A stretch of 64,000 nt of DNA from Bolinopsis microptera (lineage: Eukaryota > Ctenophora > Tentaculata > Lobata > Bolinopsidae): positions 9,294,894 to 9,358,893 of the forward strand of contig NC_087084.1 of the NCBI RefSeq assembly GCF_026151205.1, written 5' to 3'. How positions within the stretch are numbered: position 1 is the stretch's first letter; every line of letters begins with the position of its first letter. The notes beneath the pieces were generated by a model. That model had not been told where the DNA came from and ran no database searches. It saw only the letters and a list, made by a program, of their open reading frames with translations. The position numbers and the translations under genes are program-made. Below, one piece after another: positions 45,001-53,970 of this stretch.

Positions 45001-46611
45001 CCTGAGGATAGAAATAGCCGCAGAGATATATGTTTATCTTAGAAACATAGTATGTCCACAGGCTGGGTTATCGTCAAGGGAAGCATTACCTTACCGTAGA
45101 TGTTTACTTAACGGCTAGGAAAGATTCATAGATTCCTCTACTGGGTTAACTTCCGGTTACCTGATTAAGATTTGTATGAAGTCGTGACCCCCATACCATT
45201 GTCGTGACCCTCATACCATCATGTCGTGACCCCCATACCATTGTCGGTCCACTTAGTGTCGGGGTGCAGGTACGTGAGGTAAAGTAAGATCATTTCCAGA
45301 AATTCCAGAAATCCTCCATAAATTGCAGAATGTTTAAGGGCTGTTCCACACCAATTATACAGTCTTAAAATATTTCTTGTTTCATTGAATCATTCAGTCG
45401 GCTAAGCTAATTTATCATTCGATCCCACCGCCAGCTCATTTCTGGACTTGTGTCTTATTTTCAATTTTCAATTTTCTTCGTCCATCAAATTTTCCTGAAC
45501 GTCACTTATCATATATTATTATTGACTTTTTCCGCCAAGTGACCCTTGGAAACATCATATACTAATAGAGTTTTCTGTGCCTACAGCAGACCAAGGAGAA
45601 CATTTCCTTCGTTAACTTACGGCACAATAAAGTTCTCATAGTTGTCATATTCTGGACAAAAAGTTCGAAATGGACAAATTTTTTGAAAAAATTTCAACGG
45701 ACTTTAACTTGGACGGACATTAATTGAACGGACTTTATTTGAACGGACATTAAAACGAACGCTAGGGCCTCCAGCGTTCAAGTAATGTCCGTCCAAATAA
45801 GGTCCGATAAGGTATGTCGTTTATAATGACTCATAATTTCAAGTTATCATACAACAATATGGCCTGAAGACGATAAAGTTAAACACATTAAAAAAAAGCT
45901 TCTGTGACTATCATTCACACGTTTCAAGAAAGTACAAGCTAATTAATTTGATTATTAAATAATAATTACTAATTAATTAAATAATTACTAATTAATTAAC
46001 TATTCTCAGATCTCTGATAATGACGGTTCTCTAGACATGGACCCAGTGGAGGAGGTTAGCAAAGATAGTCTGAATTCTGACAACGTGTACGTGTTAGACA
46101 GTGAAAATGGTGTGTACGTGTGGATTGGATCAGGTCAGTCGTGTTTTTTTCCCCTTTTTTTTTCAGTCGTGTTTACATTCACTTCTCTTTACTGGACATT
46201 TCAGTGTACAATTTTGATTGAAAACCCTGAAGGGCACCACCACGGGCTTCTAAATCAATGTTTATTAAATAACAATAATCTAAAAATAAACTGTAATAAT
46301 AATTATAACTCATTGATTAATGTCAAACCGGGCTTTCGGGGGAAACGAAAACTGCGAAGAAATCAACTTTTAACCAACTAATCATTCACTTAATTAACCA
46401 ATTAATTATTCACATAATTAACCAATCAATTATTCACATAATTACTACCGATTATTAACGTTAACATACCTTAACAGGAGCGTCAATTGATGAACGAAAG
46501 AACGGCATGTCCTACGCGTGTAACTACCTAGCTAAAACTGAATACCCCTGGAAACCTATAACCGTTATCGCTCAAGGCAAAGAAAACGCCGCTTTTAATG
46601 GAGCCTGGTAG
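36016..46611 (+). CDS. Three-domain gelsolin/severin/CapG-like actin-binding protein
   Basis: Ten exons: 36016-36087, 36477-36640, 36913-37054, 40240-40372, 41211-41231 (21 bp), 42518-42628, 42842-42969, 43242-43310, 46010-46133, 46478-46611. All borders are GT-AG and phases match, giving 365 residues. The N-terminus [15 protein letters not shown] and [17 protein letters not shown] are classic; G1 spans about 35-142 ([31 protein letters not shown]), G2 about 160-250 ([17 protein letters not shown]), G3 about 272-365 ([17 protein letters not shown], ending FNGAW). Length fits severin or CapG (about 350-365), not the six-domain gelsolin. Expected role: calcium-dependent severing or capping of actin filaments in the cytoplasm. 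An upstream exon with a few more residues cannot be excluded, as the frame stays open before the Met (RLV). Confidence 0.93.
36649..36690. repeat. TATCACGTGTTT tandem repeat in intron 2
   Basis: Three CACGTG E-box palindromes in a row, spaced 14 bp, directly after the exon 2 donor. Together with TGACGTCA at 36440-36447 and the CRE clusters in introns 5 and 6 it makes this gene unusually rich in these motifs. Regulatory function is inferred only. Confidence 0.6.
37660..37728. repeat. 31-bp-arm hairpin in duplication unit 1
   Basis: Arms AAGATAATGATTCCAGGGAT...CCGGTA and its complement (37660-37690, 37698-37728), one mismatch, 7-nt loop TCTCTAC. It lies in a block of about 120 bp bounded by ATTAAG. 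The same block is missing from the diverged relative at 39820-40080. Confidence 0.85.
38650..38718. repeat. 31-bp-arm hairpin in duplication unit 2
   Basis: Identical to the hairpin 990 bp upstream, duplicated along with the surrounding unit. Confidence 0.85.
39384..39491. mobile_element. Possible hAT-like MITE with a poly(C) tract
   Basis: Begins CAGTGGCGTAACGTTGCCTG, the same start as the 51-bp element at 52821, and may end with CACTG after a long C run (about 39466-39487). The expected 8-bp target duplication is not convincing (CCCCTTAT versus CCTTCTAC), so borders are uncertain. It marks the point where duplication unit 3 diverges. Confidence 0.5.
39820..40080 (+). repeat. Diverged relative of the intron 3 duplication lacking the hairpin
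   Basis: Matches the segment of units 1 and 2 from ATTCAGATTCAAGTGAATCA to the AATAAATGTGGTGTTCTTGG string, but reads CGAATCATTAAGGTATATCC directly where the others carry the hairpin block. It therefore shows either the pre-insertion state or a clean deletion. Confidence 0.8.
40596..40795. repeat. Pyrimidine-rich minisatellite in intron 4
   Basis: About four copies of a 41-bp higher-order unit built from a 20-bp part (CTCCTCTCCCGTAGTCCCGT) and a 21-bp part with CATCCCTCCCGT. It gives an Arg/Gly/Glu-rich spurious frame on the opposite strand. Confidence 0.9.
41456..41545. repeat. ACAGTGCACTTTAT short repeats in intron 5
   Basis: Three to four imperfect copies of TACAGTGCACTTTATA around GTGCAC palindromes, decaying into AGCACCGTGCTAAAAACAGC. 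No function suggested. Confidence 0.7.
42213..42290. repeat. Tandem CACGTG/TGACGTCA repeat in intron 5
   Basis: Just over three copies of the 20-bp unit GTCACGTGGTGTGACGTCAT. Each holds an E-box (CACGTG) and a full CRE palindrome (TGACGTCA). These are known binding sites for bHLH and CREB/ATF proteins; enhancer activity here is only inferred. Confidence 0.75.
42752..42825. repeat. CRE cluster in intron 6
   Basis: Three TGACGTCA palindromes and two CACGTG motifs in about 70 bp, ending just before the exon 7 acceptor. It is related to the array at 42213-42290 but less regular. Confidence 0.65.
43336..45812. mobile_element. 2.5-kb TIR element in intron 8 of the gelsolin-like gene
   Basis: The ends are inverted repeats of about 32-36 bp: CCTTATCGGACCTAATTTGG at the left and its near complement at the right. 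TA flanks both sides (43334-43335, 45813-45814). ACGGACATTA-type subrepeats are repeated several times inside each end. The interior has no transposase frame. It carries a direct repeat (TTTTCCGCCAAGTGACCCTT at about 43936 and 45532). Non-autonomous; TA flanks are compatible with several superfamilies. Confidence 0.7.
45178..45245. repeat. 22-25-bp tandem repeat
   Basis: Three copies of GTCGTGACCCCCATACCATT with small length changes, inside the TIR element of intron 8. Confidence 0.85.
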
Positions 46612-47191
46612 ACATAATTATTTGGGAGAGTTACGTTCTTGTAGCACCTTGGTTATTTTAGCATTTTCTGAATTTTTCTGTAGGTGAAAATTTTGTTGGA
46701 CATTTTGAAATTCCAATATAGATTATAGTGCATTGATTTAGAATTGACGGTTAAGATCACCAAATTCTGATTATGAAAATGTAGGCTAAGCCTAGGCTAG
46801 GTTCTTTCTACGGTATTCTGTCTACGGTATTTCTACTTGAAACGCCAATTCTAAATCGCTGTAGATATACTTTAGTTGTAGTCTGTAGACGAGTTTATTA
46901 TCATCTTTTCATTTGATAATTTTTGATTTCTTTTACGGTGAATAATATATATTATATATTCTATGATAATATGCTTATTTTTGTACAATGAGTGTTGACT
47001 TTTACCGGTCCAATATTGCGATGTAGTGTTTAAAAAACCTGAAAATACATTTTATTTTAGAAACCTTAAAGATATATTGTGTTTCATTGATTATTCGTCA
47101 ATCGTGTTCTGAATCTTGAAAATTGCGCTATAATTCTAGATTTACTAGAAACATGTTGAATACTAAATGGTGGAGTAGTTCGCTGTTTATT
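46612..47191. other. 3' flank of the gelsolin-like gene
   Basis: AT-rich, presumably containing the 3' UTR. No clear AATAAA signal could be tied to the gene. No further exon is supported; an open string near 47472-47548 after a CCTCAG is not recognisable. Confidence 0.45.
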
Positions 47192-47277
47192 AGACAAGGA
47201 CAAATGAAACAGGAAGTTAGGAATGTAGACAAATTTTCGGTAAAATTCCTAACTTCCTGTTTCATTTGTCCTTGTCT
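47192..47277. repeat. Perfect 33-bp hairpin with 20-nt loop
   Basis: 47192-47224 (AGACAAGGACAAATGAAACA...) is exactly complementary to 47245-47277. ATGTTGAATACT occurs on both sides, near 47152 and 47308. The size resembles a small-RNA precursor, but perfect arms fit a miniature inverted-repeat insertion equally well. No annotation as RNA gene is made. Confidence 0.85.
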
Positions 47278-47945
47278 CTTTCAACCGGATATTATCCAAT
47301 TATCAGTATGTTGAATACTGAATTGAGATATTATAATCTGCTAGATAATCTCATTGTCACAACATATCCCTCATATCACCACATTTTCACTAATCACCCA
47401 TTTTAGAATGTGTAATGTTATCTTGTTATCAGAAGAGATGTGAACTAACTGCAGAGGATATCCTCAGGATATGATCCCAGATGAGCTGCGCTCACTTTAC
47501 AAAGGAGTTAATTCCTACATAGAGCTTAAAATAAAACAGAATTATTGAGGTCCCCAATTCTTCATGATACCAAGAATAATTTAATTGGTTTTAAAATATC
47601 ACAATCGTTATTCATTAATCATTATTCAACCCTAAATCGCTGGAATGACAAAAAGAATAGTCCTCCATTTTTGTTCCCCGATAAGGAGAGATCACAATTA
47701 GACAGAGTCAACAATTTTCGGCAAACTTTTACGAAAAGTGTGAATCCAAAATTACCTAAAATTGCGGCACCAGGCCCCAGCATCCGATGATATTATTTTT
47801 CCTCTACCGTCAACAAATGATCCGAGTAAAGCTTGGATGAAACATCAAACTGGTCCACTGCCTTATCAACTTACTTACTTTAGGTTACTTTAGGTAGGTT
47901 CGGCAGGGATCGCTTCTGGACAACAGTATCAAGTACGTCCTCCAA

Positions 47946-50900
47946 TCACTCCTGGGTTAGATCTTTTTGTAGAGTCCATTCCAGAAGAGAGTTATTTGTG
48001 ATGGCGGTATACCCTTTTGTGGGCGGGGTATCCGGGAAGCCTTTCAAGAATTTAGCAAGGGAGGATTTGAAAATTTCCAAGATTTGGATTTTGTTAACTT
48101 CCTTAGGGAGCAGGTTCCATAGTTTGGCTGCTTTTACTCCGAAAGAGTTTTCATAATGGGTCGAGATTGAGCATTGTGCCTTTTTATTAAATGCAGGCAC
48201 AGTGGCCTTTATACCGTGCCGGGAGCTTTCCTTGAACTGCATGTTGATGTCGTTCGGAGCTAGTCCATTCATCATCTTCCATGTATGGATTATGATGTAT
48301 CGTTCTCTGCGTCTCTGTAATGAGAGAAGATTCAGGTTCTGCAGGCGTTTCCAGTAATCAAGGTTCTGGCAACCACTGATTCGACGAGTGTAGTGTCGTT
48401 GGATGCTTTCAATAGCTTCTATATCGCTGATTTTGTCAGGGTTCCACACCGGGCAGCAGTATTCGAGTTTGCTTCTCACCATGGTTTTGTAAAGGGTGAG
48501 CATGAGGAAGCGTGACCTATCTCTGAATACGCTAAGGACCCATGACGTCATTGTCCTTGCTGTTTTAGTCATCTGCTGTATGTGAGAAGACCAGGAGCAG
48601 TCATTTGACAGGAGAACCCCTAGGTCCCTCACAGTTTTGGCTGGGTCAATAGTTCTTCCATTTGTCAAATTGTAACAGGAATATTGACTGGTGAAGGGCA
48701 ATTCTCTTAAGGGGGCCGGGGGGGTCTTCATCAAAATTCTCTCGAAATTGATTTTATAGTTGTTTCTGATAGAGGGGAGTGATATCTATCAGCTACTTTT
48801 GGTCCCATGGAAAAATATTGTTCCTAGCCGAAATTATCGCTGGTCAAAGGTCAGCGCTCATGTGTAATTGTATTGCGCGAGCGATTTTCAATCGCGCGTC
48901 CTGAAAATCGAGTCTAAAAATCTATCTTCTCCTACATTTTTTGAGCAATCACCCTGAAACTTTCAGGATATGTTCTAAGGATCATTTAGAAGAGAAGTAT
49001 CGAGCCGAATTTTGAGATAGGCCTCAGAAAATTTTTGAATCGATTTTGAAAATCTTGGACCTGGAAAAATCGTCAAAAAATGAGGTCCAAGATTTTCAAA
49101 ATCGAATTAAAAATTTTCTGAGGCCTATCTCAAAATTCGGCTCGATACTTCTCTTCTAAATGATCCTTAGAACATATCCTGAAAGTTTCAGGGTGATTGC
49201 TCAAAAAATGTAGGAGAAGATAGATTTTTAGACTCGATTTTCAGGACGCGCGATTGAAAATCGCTCGCGCAATACAATTACACATGAGCGCTGACCTTTG
49301 ACCAGCGATAATTTCGGCTAGGAACAATATTTTTCCATGGGACCAAAAGTAGCTGATAGATATCACTCCCCTCTATCAGAAACAACTATAAAATCAATTT
49401 CGAGAGAATTTTGATGAAGACCCCCCCCCCCCCCCGGCCCCCTTAACAGTAAAGAATTGTTCAAGCTGTAATTCAATATTTCGAATTTGGCCTCATTTAG
49501 TTGCATGTTGTTCTTCAGGGCCCAAGCGATTACATTGAGGAGGTCGTCTTGAAGTAAGCTTTTGGTAGCTAGGTCCATTATTTTTCCAATGAGCTTGGTG
49601 TCGTCAGCAAACACCTTTCCCAGAGCGGTAACCAATGTACCAAGTTGGTCGTCAATATAGAGAATGAATAGAATGGGTCCCAATACTGTTCCTTGGGGTA
49701 CCCCACTGATTACTAGCTGAAAGGATGATTTTGTTCCTTCCACGACCACAGTTTGCAGGCGATCCTTCAGGAATTCAGTCAGCCATTGCAGAGTCTTTCC
49801 TTTTATTCCGTAGCGTTTTGCCTTTGCAAGTAGTATTTGATGATCTACCTTATCGAAAGCTTTCGCATAATCAAGGTATATCACATCAACCTCGTTGCCG
49901 TCATTGAGAGTTTTCAGGATATTATCTACGTGGTCTATTAGTTGAGTTAAGCAGCTTCTTTTCTTGCGGAATCCATGTTGATGGGGGGAGAGAAAGCTGT
50001 TTGACTCCATATGTTCCACAAGATGATTTCTGACCACTCTCTCAAATATCTTAATAATGTGAGAGGTTATCGAGACAGGGCGATAGTTAGCGGCAGATGT
50101 TCGGTCTCCTTTCTTGAACACAGGCGTGATGTACTGTGTCTTCATACCAGATGGTATGATTCCGTTATCAAATGAGTGTTTCCAGAGTAGATAAATTGGT
50201 TCAGCGATTGTCCTTCGACATTTAGTTAGGATCTTGGCCGGGATGTCACCATCAGGGGTGGAGGCATACGGGTCCAGTTCCTTTATGGCATCTGATATGT
50301 CGTCTGCTGTGAAGGTGAATGTGTTGAGATCTTCCTTTGGATGAGGATCTAATCCGGTGAGGCATTCTTCAACATTGGCAGAATTTGGGTTGCTGAAGAC
50401 TGTGACATATTGAGTCTGGAGAATTTCTGCTTTTTCCGCTGGGTCCATTTTCAGAGTTCCGTTTGTATCTCTAATTGGGGCGACGGATGATTTTACCTTT
50501 GCAAATCGTTTAGCGTAAGAATAAAAGAATCTTGGGTTCGTCTTTATTGTACTTACAGCTTTTACTTCTTTTTCGTTAAGTTGCTTGATCACAAGTTCAC
50601 TTATTTCGAAGGTCAGAAGATTAACTTCGGTTTTCAGCTTTTCGATTTTTCTCGAAGTTGGGTTGTTTTGAGTAAGTGCACTTATTTGGGCATTCAGTTT
50701 TCTTCTTTTCCTCTTCATTGTGTATTTTTCACGGACTTGAAGACTTCTACGAGGGCGGGAGGGGCCAGTTCCAGTAGGGTCTTTAGAAGGCGAATTTAGG
50801 AGGGTTATCTGGAGGACAGTTAGGCGTATAAGCTCCAGAAAAGCACTTCCATCTTCATCTTCATAACAGAGTTCTCTCAAAGAGATCCAGTTAACAGCTT

Positions 50901-51741
50901 CTAAACGATCGTTCATAGCTTCAAAGTCTGCTCTATGAAAATCAGTCGCCCGAAAAGAGTTTCTGTCGAAAGATATAGGAGTATGTTCTTTTGGGCAGAG
51001 CGGGTTATGTCCGAGTACGAGCTCAACTAGCCTGTGGTCAGATAGTTGGCATTCGGAGATATTGGTCTCAATTGTGTCCTGTGGCTTATTTGTGAGGACA
51101 AGATCGATGGTGTTGTTATTTCTCGTGGGATTACAAATCATTTGTGTCAAGAAATTTCTCTCCATGAAATCAATTAGTTCGGAACAAGCTTGCTGGTCAC
51201 AAAGTGGTTGACCAGGTAAAGCTTGGCAAGAGTCCCAATCTATATTTGGGAGGTTGAAATCCCCCATAATGTAGATGTCAGGTGATCTATCGTTCGATGT
51301 CAGATTATTTAGCTTCTCCTGCACCTGGTCCAGGACTGCTTTGAAGGATCCGGGAGGAGCATCTGGTGGGCGGTATATCACGGAGACAAGGGCGTTCATA
51401 GAGTCTATGAAACAATTCAGCATACTGCAGTGTTTGTCACTGAAATTTACAGTATCTGATACTAGCAGCGAATTTTCAACGTAAAGCACACAACCACCAC
51501 CTTTTCGACTTTGACGGTCTGCTCTAAGACTGTTGTACCCATCTATAGCTATTTGAGCATCACTGATATATGGCTTCAACCATGATTCAGTGATAGCGAG
51601 AATAGGGACCGGTGGTCTTCCTAGGTCGTCAAGTATGTGGTCTTGGATGAATGGAATCTTCCATTTTACAGTGCTGTTTGCGGATGGGGAGATGGACCGA
51701 ACTGCATAGTTTATAATGTAACCATTGCAGTAATTTTGCAC
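47946..51741 (-). pseudogene. Endonuclease-reverse transcriptase of a CR1-like LINE, interrupted
   Basis: The first part (51741-49443, 766 codons) contains the endonuclease: ILAITESWLKPYISDAQI, RKGGGCVLYV, YIMGDFNLPNIDWDS and SDHRLVELVLG. The polymerase follows: YRPVSITSHIIKIFERVV, HGFRKKRSCLTQLIDHV, VIYLDYAKAFDKVDH, GVPQGTVLGPILFILYI and the active site VFADDTKLIG. The last part (48706-47946) has GVLLSNDCSWSSHIQQM, KLEYCCPVWNPDKI and the KAAKLWNLLPKEVN end. Removing the palindrome together with one TTAA rejoins the frame exactly (about 1019 residues), with no other lesion seen. The insertion came after the LINE and is the only visible damage. Confidence 0.9.
48711..49442. mobile_element. 732-bp palindromic element flanked by TTAA
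   Basis: Arms 48711-49062 (352 bp) and 49083-49442 (360 bp) are complementary almost throughout, with a 20-nt centre. The only length difference is the G/C run near the tips (7 versus 15). TTAA is at 48707-48710 and 49443-49446, the known target of piggyBac and Kolobok elements. Tips read GGGGGCCGGG. No coding capacity. It disrupts the CR1-like LINE frame. Confidence 0.92.
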
Positions 51742-52599
51742 CCCTCTCCTGAAACAAAACTTTTAAAGTTTCTTCGTAGGGTGCCTGGAGAAAGTATGCT
51801 CTAGATTGTTGTGCCCATCAGATCTACTTTTACAACTCTTTGCGGTGGTTCCTGGGACTATAGAAAACACATTCCTGTACAGAAATGCTTGTGGCAAATC
51901 AGTTCCCAGAAAATATTCATAGTGCCCTAACTTTGTTAAGGTAAATTCAGTGACAGGGACGATAGAGCCTGGGGCAGTTCAATATGACTGCATGTCCGTT
52001 GTAACGAGTAACTTGGTAACTTACCACTCCTACCCCTCCGTGAGGTATGAGTGTTATGTGAATAGTTTTGTGATGGATTGTGCAGAGTAATAAGTAGTTT
52101 AGTGAATATGTTCAATGGGTTGCTAGGGAGTAGTAATGGGTTGCTGGGGAGTAGTAATGGGTTGCTAGCGAGTAGTAAAAGGGCAGTAATATCTCCGGGA
52201 CCGTTAGTAATACACGAGAAATTTAGCAATCAACTGTACAAGAATCTATGGCATTGTGTTTTCTACTTTAACTTGACTTAAAGGGACAAAGGGTCCTTAG
52301 TAACACTAAATAATTACACAAACTAAACCACCCGAAACCACCCAGTAACATTTGGCGAGTTAAATACTGAAATGTTTTTTAAATGGTTTACGTTATGGTT
52401 CATGTTGTTTGTACACTAATCTAGTAACCTGTAATAGTATGATTTGACTGATGAGTGTAGGAAGTTTTTGAGTTTCTGAGAGGTGGCGGGGACACATTTT
52501 GAACATATTTATGGAACGAAGCGATCTAAGTCATTTCCACTAAATAACTCAGCAAGAATGTTACAAGTGCTTTGGAGGTATGAACAATGAAAGTAGCAT
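51742..52599. other. Intergenic
   Basis: No gene is recognised. A small tandem repeat lies at 52116-52178. The first part may be the 5' region of the minus-strand LINE. Confidence 0.45.
52116..52178. repeat. 21-bp tandem repeat, three units
   Basis: GGGTTGCTAGGGAGTAGTAAT repeated three times with single-base changes. The unit is a multiple of three, so it appears as a repetitive peptide on both strands; no gene context supports coding. Confidence 0.85.
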
Positions 52600-52925
52600 A
52601 ATTTTGGACGCTAATTCCGAGTCACACCCATAACAAAGCGTTAAATCACTTCCCTGAGGAGTTAGAGGCAAAAACTGTTTTGTCACGTGACAACTTAACT
52701 GACACGAATTCGAGTGTTTACAGTTAGGGTTAGAGTTGTGGGTAGGGTTAGAGTTGTGGGTAGGGTTAGAGTTGTGGGTAGGGTTAGAGTTGTGGGTAGG
52801 GTTTTAAACATACGACCGTTCAGTGGCGTGACGTTGCCTGTTGGCGCCCTTCGTTAATCGTTACGCCACTGCGACCGTTTCCTTCGGTTACAAAACCATA
52901 GAAACTAAACACTCAAAAGGTTTCC
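52600..52925 (-). mobile_element. Mutator-like MITE, copy 3 (diverged)
   Basis: On the minus strand relative to copies at 5102 and 7555. Shared parts: TTTTGGACGCTAATTCCGAG, GTTTTGTCACGTGACA, a run of TAGGGTTAGAGTTGTGGG units (52720-52800, about four 19-bp repeats) and TACAAAACCATAGAAAC. The terminal inverted repeats are not clearly preserved. A 51-bp hAT-like element is inserted in it. Confidence 0.7.
52821..52871. mobile_element. 51-bp hAT-like micro-MITE with perfect 8-bp target duplication
   Basis: Starts CAGTGGCGTGACG and ends CGTTACGCCACTG, giving inverted tips of about 12 bp. CGACCGTT flanks it at 52813-52820 and 52872-52879. An 8-bp duplication and CAGTGGCG tips are typical of hAT elements. 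The interior is only about 25 bp. The host copy without it reads ACGACCGTTTCCTTCGG, in line with related copies. Confidence 0.9.
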
Positions 52926-53970
52926 AGACCCCGAGCTGTAATATAATAGTCCCCTGAGCCTCGAACAAGGGCTCCCGTCAGAACACCTACCCAGTGCAGG
53001 GAAGCTTGCTCTTTCATTGTTTCCCTCGATCATTAGACCAGCTCTTCCTCTCTCACTTCCTGCAAACATTACATAAATTGTTGCTGCAATTGTTAGCTCG
53101 CATTTAATCTCGTATGGCTAGGTAGATGTAGGTTGAACTGATATATATATATTTTCAATAACAATCAGAATTTGTCATCACAGTATACATAGCAGATCCT
53201 TATTAGGGATAAGCTATCTCAACATCTATAATGCTTTGTACAGTGTACATGACGTGTATTGTGTACATAGAAATTCGTTCAAGCTTGCAAGTCTTATTCT
53301 TATCAGAAAAGTTTGTAGAAAATCATATAGTATGATCTGGATAAAATTATTCTGTTTAATAGCTGAAAATGCTTGGTTTTCTGCCTTACAATTTGTAACA
53401 ATTTAAACTAACGCAGATGGAACGCGCTAAACAAACTTAATAGTTCAAAGTACTTCTAAAATATCGTCTGTGACATAATGATACGCCGCGCGATGGATGA
53501 TTGAGATCCCTAATTGCGAGGAGACGGTATGGATTGTTGCGAGTAACAATTCACAGTTCATTAGACCTAATTTAATTTTAATATTTGTAGGGCAGGATGT
53601 CTATATCTTCTGCAACTTCTTTGATCGAGGTAAGAGCAGTATTTTAAGTTGCTTTATCGGTTGTAACTTGCAGTATAGACAGTTATGCTAAATGCTTTAA
53701 AACTTACCCGAAACGATCTTACTGTCACTGACTTGTAGCCAACTTCGGCCACAGTTAACATCAGCCAAACTTGGTCAAAGTATTTTCGACAGTTAGCGTA
53801 CATAATTCTATCCGTACATTAGTTTGGCAGTGCGAATTTTGACAGTCTTAAAATTTTAATGTCAAGTAAAGTACCGTTTACTTTTAATCAGAGTCAGGAC
53901 CCTTGACTCTCGGGCATCCCCACGGATACTAATTACTATCCATTATGGCATTACCTCTGAATAATAATGC
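52926..53970. other. Intergenic or upstream part of the coiled-coil gene
   Basis: No recognisable exon. An open frame at 53497-53691 has no motif. The promoter or first exons of the coiled-coil gene could lie here. Confidence 0.4.

Larger units (their letters stand above)
47870..51741 (-). mobile_element. CR1-like LINE, interrupted by a TTAA palindrome
   Basis: The coding strand is minus. An endonuclease plus polymerase frame runs from 51741 down to 49443 and, after the 732-bp insert, from 48706 to 47946. Downstream of the stop, CCTAAAGTAACCTAAAGTAA and TAAGTAAGTAAG form a short microsatellite-like 3' end (about 47866-47900), as in CR1/L2 relatives. The 5' border is taken at the first frame; true UTR extent is unknown. 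Confidence 0.85.

Noticed and set aside
46037-46381. 114-residue frame starting in the gelsolin-like gene
   Set aside because: It is exon 9 read past its donor into the intron.
47472-47548. Additional gelsolin-like C-terminal exon (MIPDELRSLYKGV...)
   Set aside because: The gene already ends properly at 46609-46611 with a CapG-like terminus; this string shows no family similarity.
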